From the NCBI RefSeq assembly GCF_003703395.1, contig NZ_RDQN01000005.1, positions 124,001-188,000 of the forward strand: a stretch of 64,000 nucleotides of DNA, in the 5' to 3' direction. Each line of letters starts with the position of its first letter. Positions within the stretch are counted from its first letter, which is position 1. The DNA is from Pseudoxanthomonas spadix (GTDB lineage Bacteria; Pseudomonadota; Gammaproteobacteria; Xanthomonadales; Xanthomonadaceae). The translations under genes were made by a program, and so were the position numbers. Under the pieces are notes generated by a model. That model was not told the DNA's origin. It searched no databases and worked only from the letters and a program-made list of their open reading frames with translations. This document shows positions 62,614 to 64,000 of the stretch, in pieces.

Positions 62614-64000
62614 ATGACCCAGCCCGTCGAAACCCTCCGCCCCGCCGCCGAACTCCTCGCCGAGCTGCACCAGGTGCGCCACGCCGTCGCCGCCGAGGGA
62701 CGCACGCTGTGGCAGCGCTGGGACATCGGCCACGGCCGGCGCAGGTTCCGGGTCAGCGCCTTGAACTTCGCCCAGTACCTGGCGCTGCGGCGACGCGACC
62801 TGCGCGCCCTGCAGACCGACCTGATGCCCTACGGACTGTCCTCGCTGGGCCGCTCGGAAGGGCGGGTGCTGGCCAACCTCGACGCGGTGATCGGCGCCCT
62901 GTCGGCCCTGGCCGGGGGCCCGCACAAGCATTACCCGAGGCCGCACGCCTTCTTCCGCGGCGAGCGCCTGCTGCGCGCCAACATGGAGGAACTGTTCGGC
63001 CCGGTGGCGCAAGGCACGCGGACGGCGCGGATCATGGTGACCCTGCCGACCGAAGCGGCCGACGATCCGGCCCTGCTGGCCACCCTGCTGCGCAACGGGA
63101 CCAACGTGGTGCGGATCAATTGCGCCCACGACGGGCCCTCGGTCTGGGCGGCGATGATCGCCAACCTGCGCGCGGCGGAAAAGGCCACCGGCTGCCGCGC
63201 CCGGATCCTGGCCGACCTGGGTGGTCCGAAGGTGCGCACCGGGCAGGTCCAGGGCGCCGGGCACCAGGGCCGGATCCATGAGGGCGATCAGATCCTGCTC
63301 ACCGCCGGCGGATTCGCCGATCCAACAGACCATCCCTGGCAGGCCGAATGCGAACCGGCCAGCATCGTCCAGCGCCTGGCCGTGGGCGATCCGGTGTTCA
63401 TCGACGACGGCAAGCTCGCCGCCCGGGTCGAGCGGTGCGCGCATGAAGGCGTCATCATCCAGGCCACCCACACAGGTCCCAAGGGCTTCAAGCTCAAACC
63501 GCAGAAGGGCCTGAATTTTCCCTCGACCGACCTGGGTCTGCTGGCGCTGACCGACCAGGATCACCGCAGCCTGGATTTCATCGCGCGCGAGGTCGACATG
63601 ATCGGCTATTCCTTCGTCCACAGCGCCGCCGACGTGCGCCTGCTGCAGCAGGAGCTGGCGGCGCGGCGGCCGCAGGACTGGCAGCGGATCGGCCTGATCG
63701 CCAAGATCGAGACCCAGCGGGCGGTCCACAACCTGCCCGAGATCATCGTCCAGGCCGCCTCCAACCAGCCCTTCGGGGTGATGATCGCGCGCGGCGACCT
63801 GGCGGTGGAAATCGGCTTCGAGCGCCTGGCCGAGATGCAGGAAGAACTGCTGTGGCTGTGCGAGGCCGCGCACGTGCCGGTGATCTGGGCGACCCAGGTG
63901 CTGGAAAGCCTGGTCAAGAAGGGCCTGCCGACCCGCGGCGACATGACCGACGCGGCGATGTCCGCCCGTGCCGAATGCGTGATGCTCAACAAGGGCCCCT
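62614..64000 (+). CDS. Pyruvate-kinase-like protein with N-terminal extension (3' end outside the window)
   Basis: The frame is open from the ATG at 62614 to the window end (462 codons seen). Residues 1-125 are a family-specific extension (LRPAAELLAELHQVRHAVAAEG, FAQYLALRRRDLRALQTDLMPYGLSSLGRSEGRVLANLDAVIGAL). From about residue 130 it follows pyruvate kinase: ARIMVTLPTEAADDP, NVVRINCAHD, RILADLGGPKVRTG, GDPVFIDDGKLAARV, GLNFPSTDLGLLALTDQD, IGLIAKIETQRAVHNL, GVMIARGDLAVEIG and PVIWATQVLESLVKKGLPTRGDMTDAAMSARAECVML. The KIE active-site lysine and GDL are kept. This long subtype is distinct from PykA/PykF; activity is not established. Confidence 0.88.
   Translation, partial: MTQPVETLRPAAELLAELHQVRHAVAAEGRTLWQRWDIGHGRRRFRVSALNFAQYLALRRRDLRALQTDLMPYGLSSLGRSEGRVLANLDAVIGALSALAGGPHKHYPRPHAFFRGERLLRANMEELFGPVAQGTRTARIMVTLPTEAADDPALLATLLRNGTNVVRINCAHDGPSVWAAMIANLRAAEKATGCRARILADLGGPKVRTGQVQGAGHQGRIHEGDQILLTAGGFADPTDHPWQAECEPASIVQRLAVGDPVFIDDGKLAARVERCAHEGVIIQATHTGPKGFKLKPQKGLNFPSTDLGLLALTDQDHRSLDFIAREVDMIGYSFVHSAADVRLLQQELAARRPQDWQRIGLIAKIETQRAVHNLPEIIVQAASNQPFGVMIARGDLAVEIGFERLAEMQEELLWLCEAAHVPVIWATQVLESLVKKGLPTRGDMTDAAMSARAECVMLNKGP

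Overview
The window is a high-GC gammaproteobacterial chromosome segment, most likely from the Xanthomonadaceae. Pseudoxanthomonas or a close relative is my inference from gene order (PfkB kinase-mreBCD-mrdA-rodA-mltB-rlpA-dacC-ybeD-lipB, algZ-algR-hemC), from Oar-like TonB receptors and from GTAG-type and GTGGGAGC-type REP palindromes. No rRNA, tRNA or CRISPR was seen. Most of it is core genome; the accessory parts are one IS630-family insertion, several repeat families and a catabolic island.

Layout. (1) 1-6708 is a flagellar locus: flgG(partial)-flgF, then a 656-bp gap holding eight tandem copies of a 53-55-bp hairpin unit, then flgE-D-C-B on the minus strand, and divergent flgA, flgM, flgN. 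Three near-identical sigma-54 promoters (flgF, flgB, flgA), a sigma-28-like promoter (flgM) and a terminator after flgE show a Pseudomonas-like split into flgBCDE and flgFG units. (2) 6765-12654: a lipoprotein, a phosphate-type porin, a glycosyltransferase plus flippase pair and a PfkB sugar kinase. (3) 12947-25258: the elongasome and septal wall block mreBCD-mrdA-rodA-mltB-rlpA-dacC, a CsgG-like protein and the lipoate genes ybeD-lipB. mreC carries a C-terminal tail built from a translated intergenic repeat. (4) 25440-33798: glnE, an ELM1-family protein, a nitroreductase, an IS630 element inserted exactly at the ribosome-binding site of a yceI gene, a Cys/Met PLP enzyme and a HAD hydrolase.

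(5) 33983-50251 is the most interesting region. A TonB receptor is followed by a Tat-exported flavin amine oxidase, a cytochrome c, a RidA with a signal peptide and a Tat-exported PLP aminotransferase. A MalT-type (LAL) LuxR regulator lies convergent to them. Across hemL lies a second, Oar-like TonB receptor followed by a secreted M19 dipeptidase. Both receptor genes share the same upstream element: a CCTACCC-N12-CCTACCC direct repeat placed 33 nt before a TAGnnT hexamer. I infer one regulon that takes up peptides or amino compounds, hydrolyses them and oxidatively deaminates the products in the periplasm.

(6) 50271-64000: thiE, rubredoxin, an esterase, the algZ/algR-like two-component pair, hemC, a WYL regulator, a Nudix-ThiE fusion, coaE, a purine permease next to an exported nucleoside hydrolase, an isochorismatase-type hydrolase, a SemiSWEET-like protein and an unusual pyruvate-kinase-like gene that runs off the right edge.
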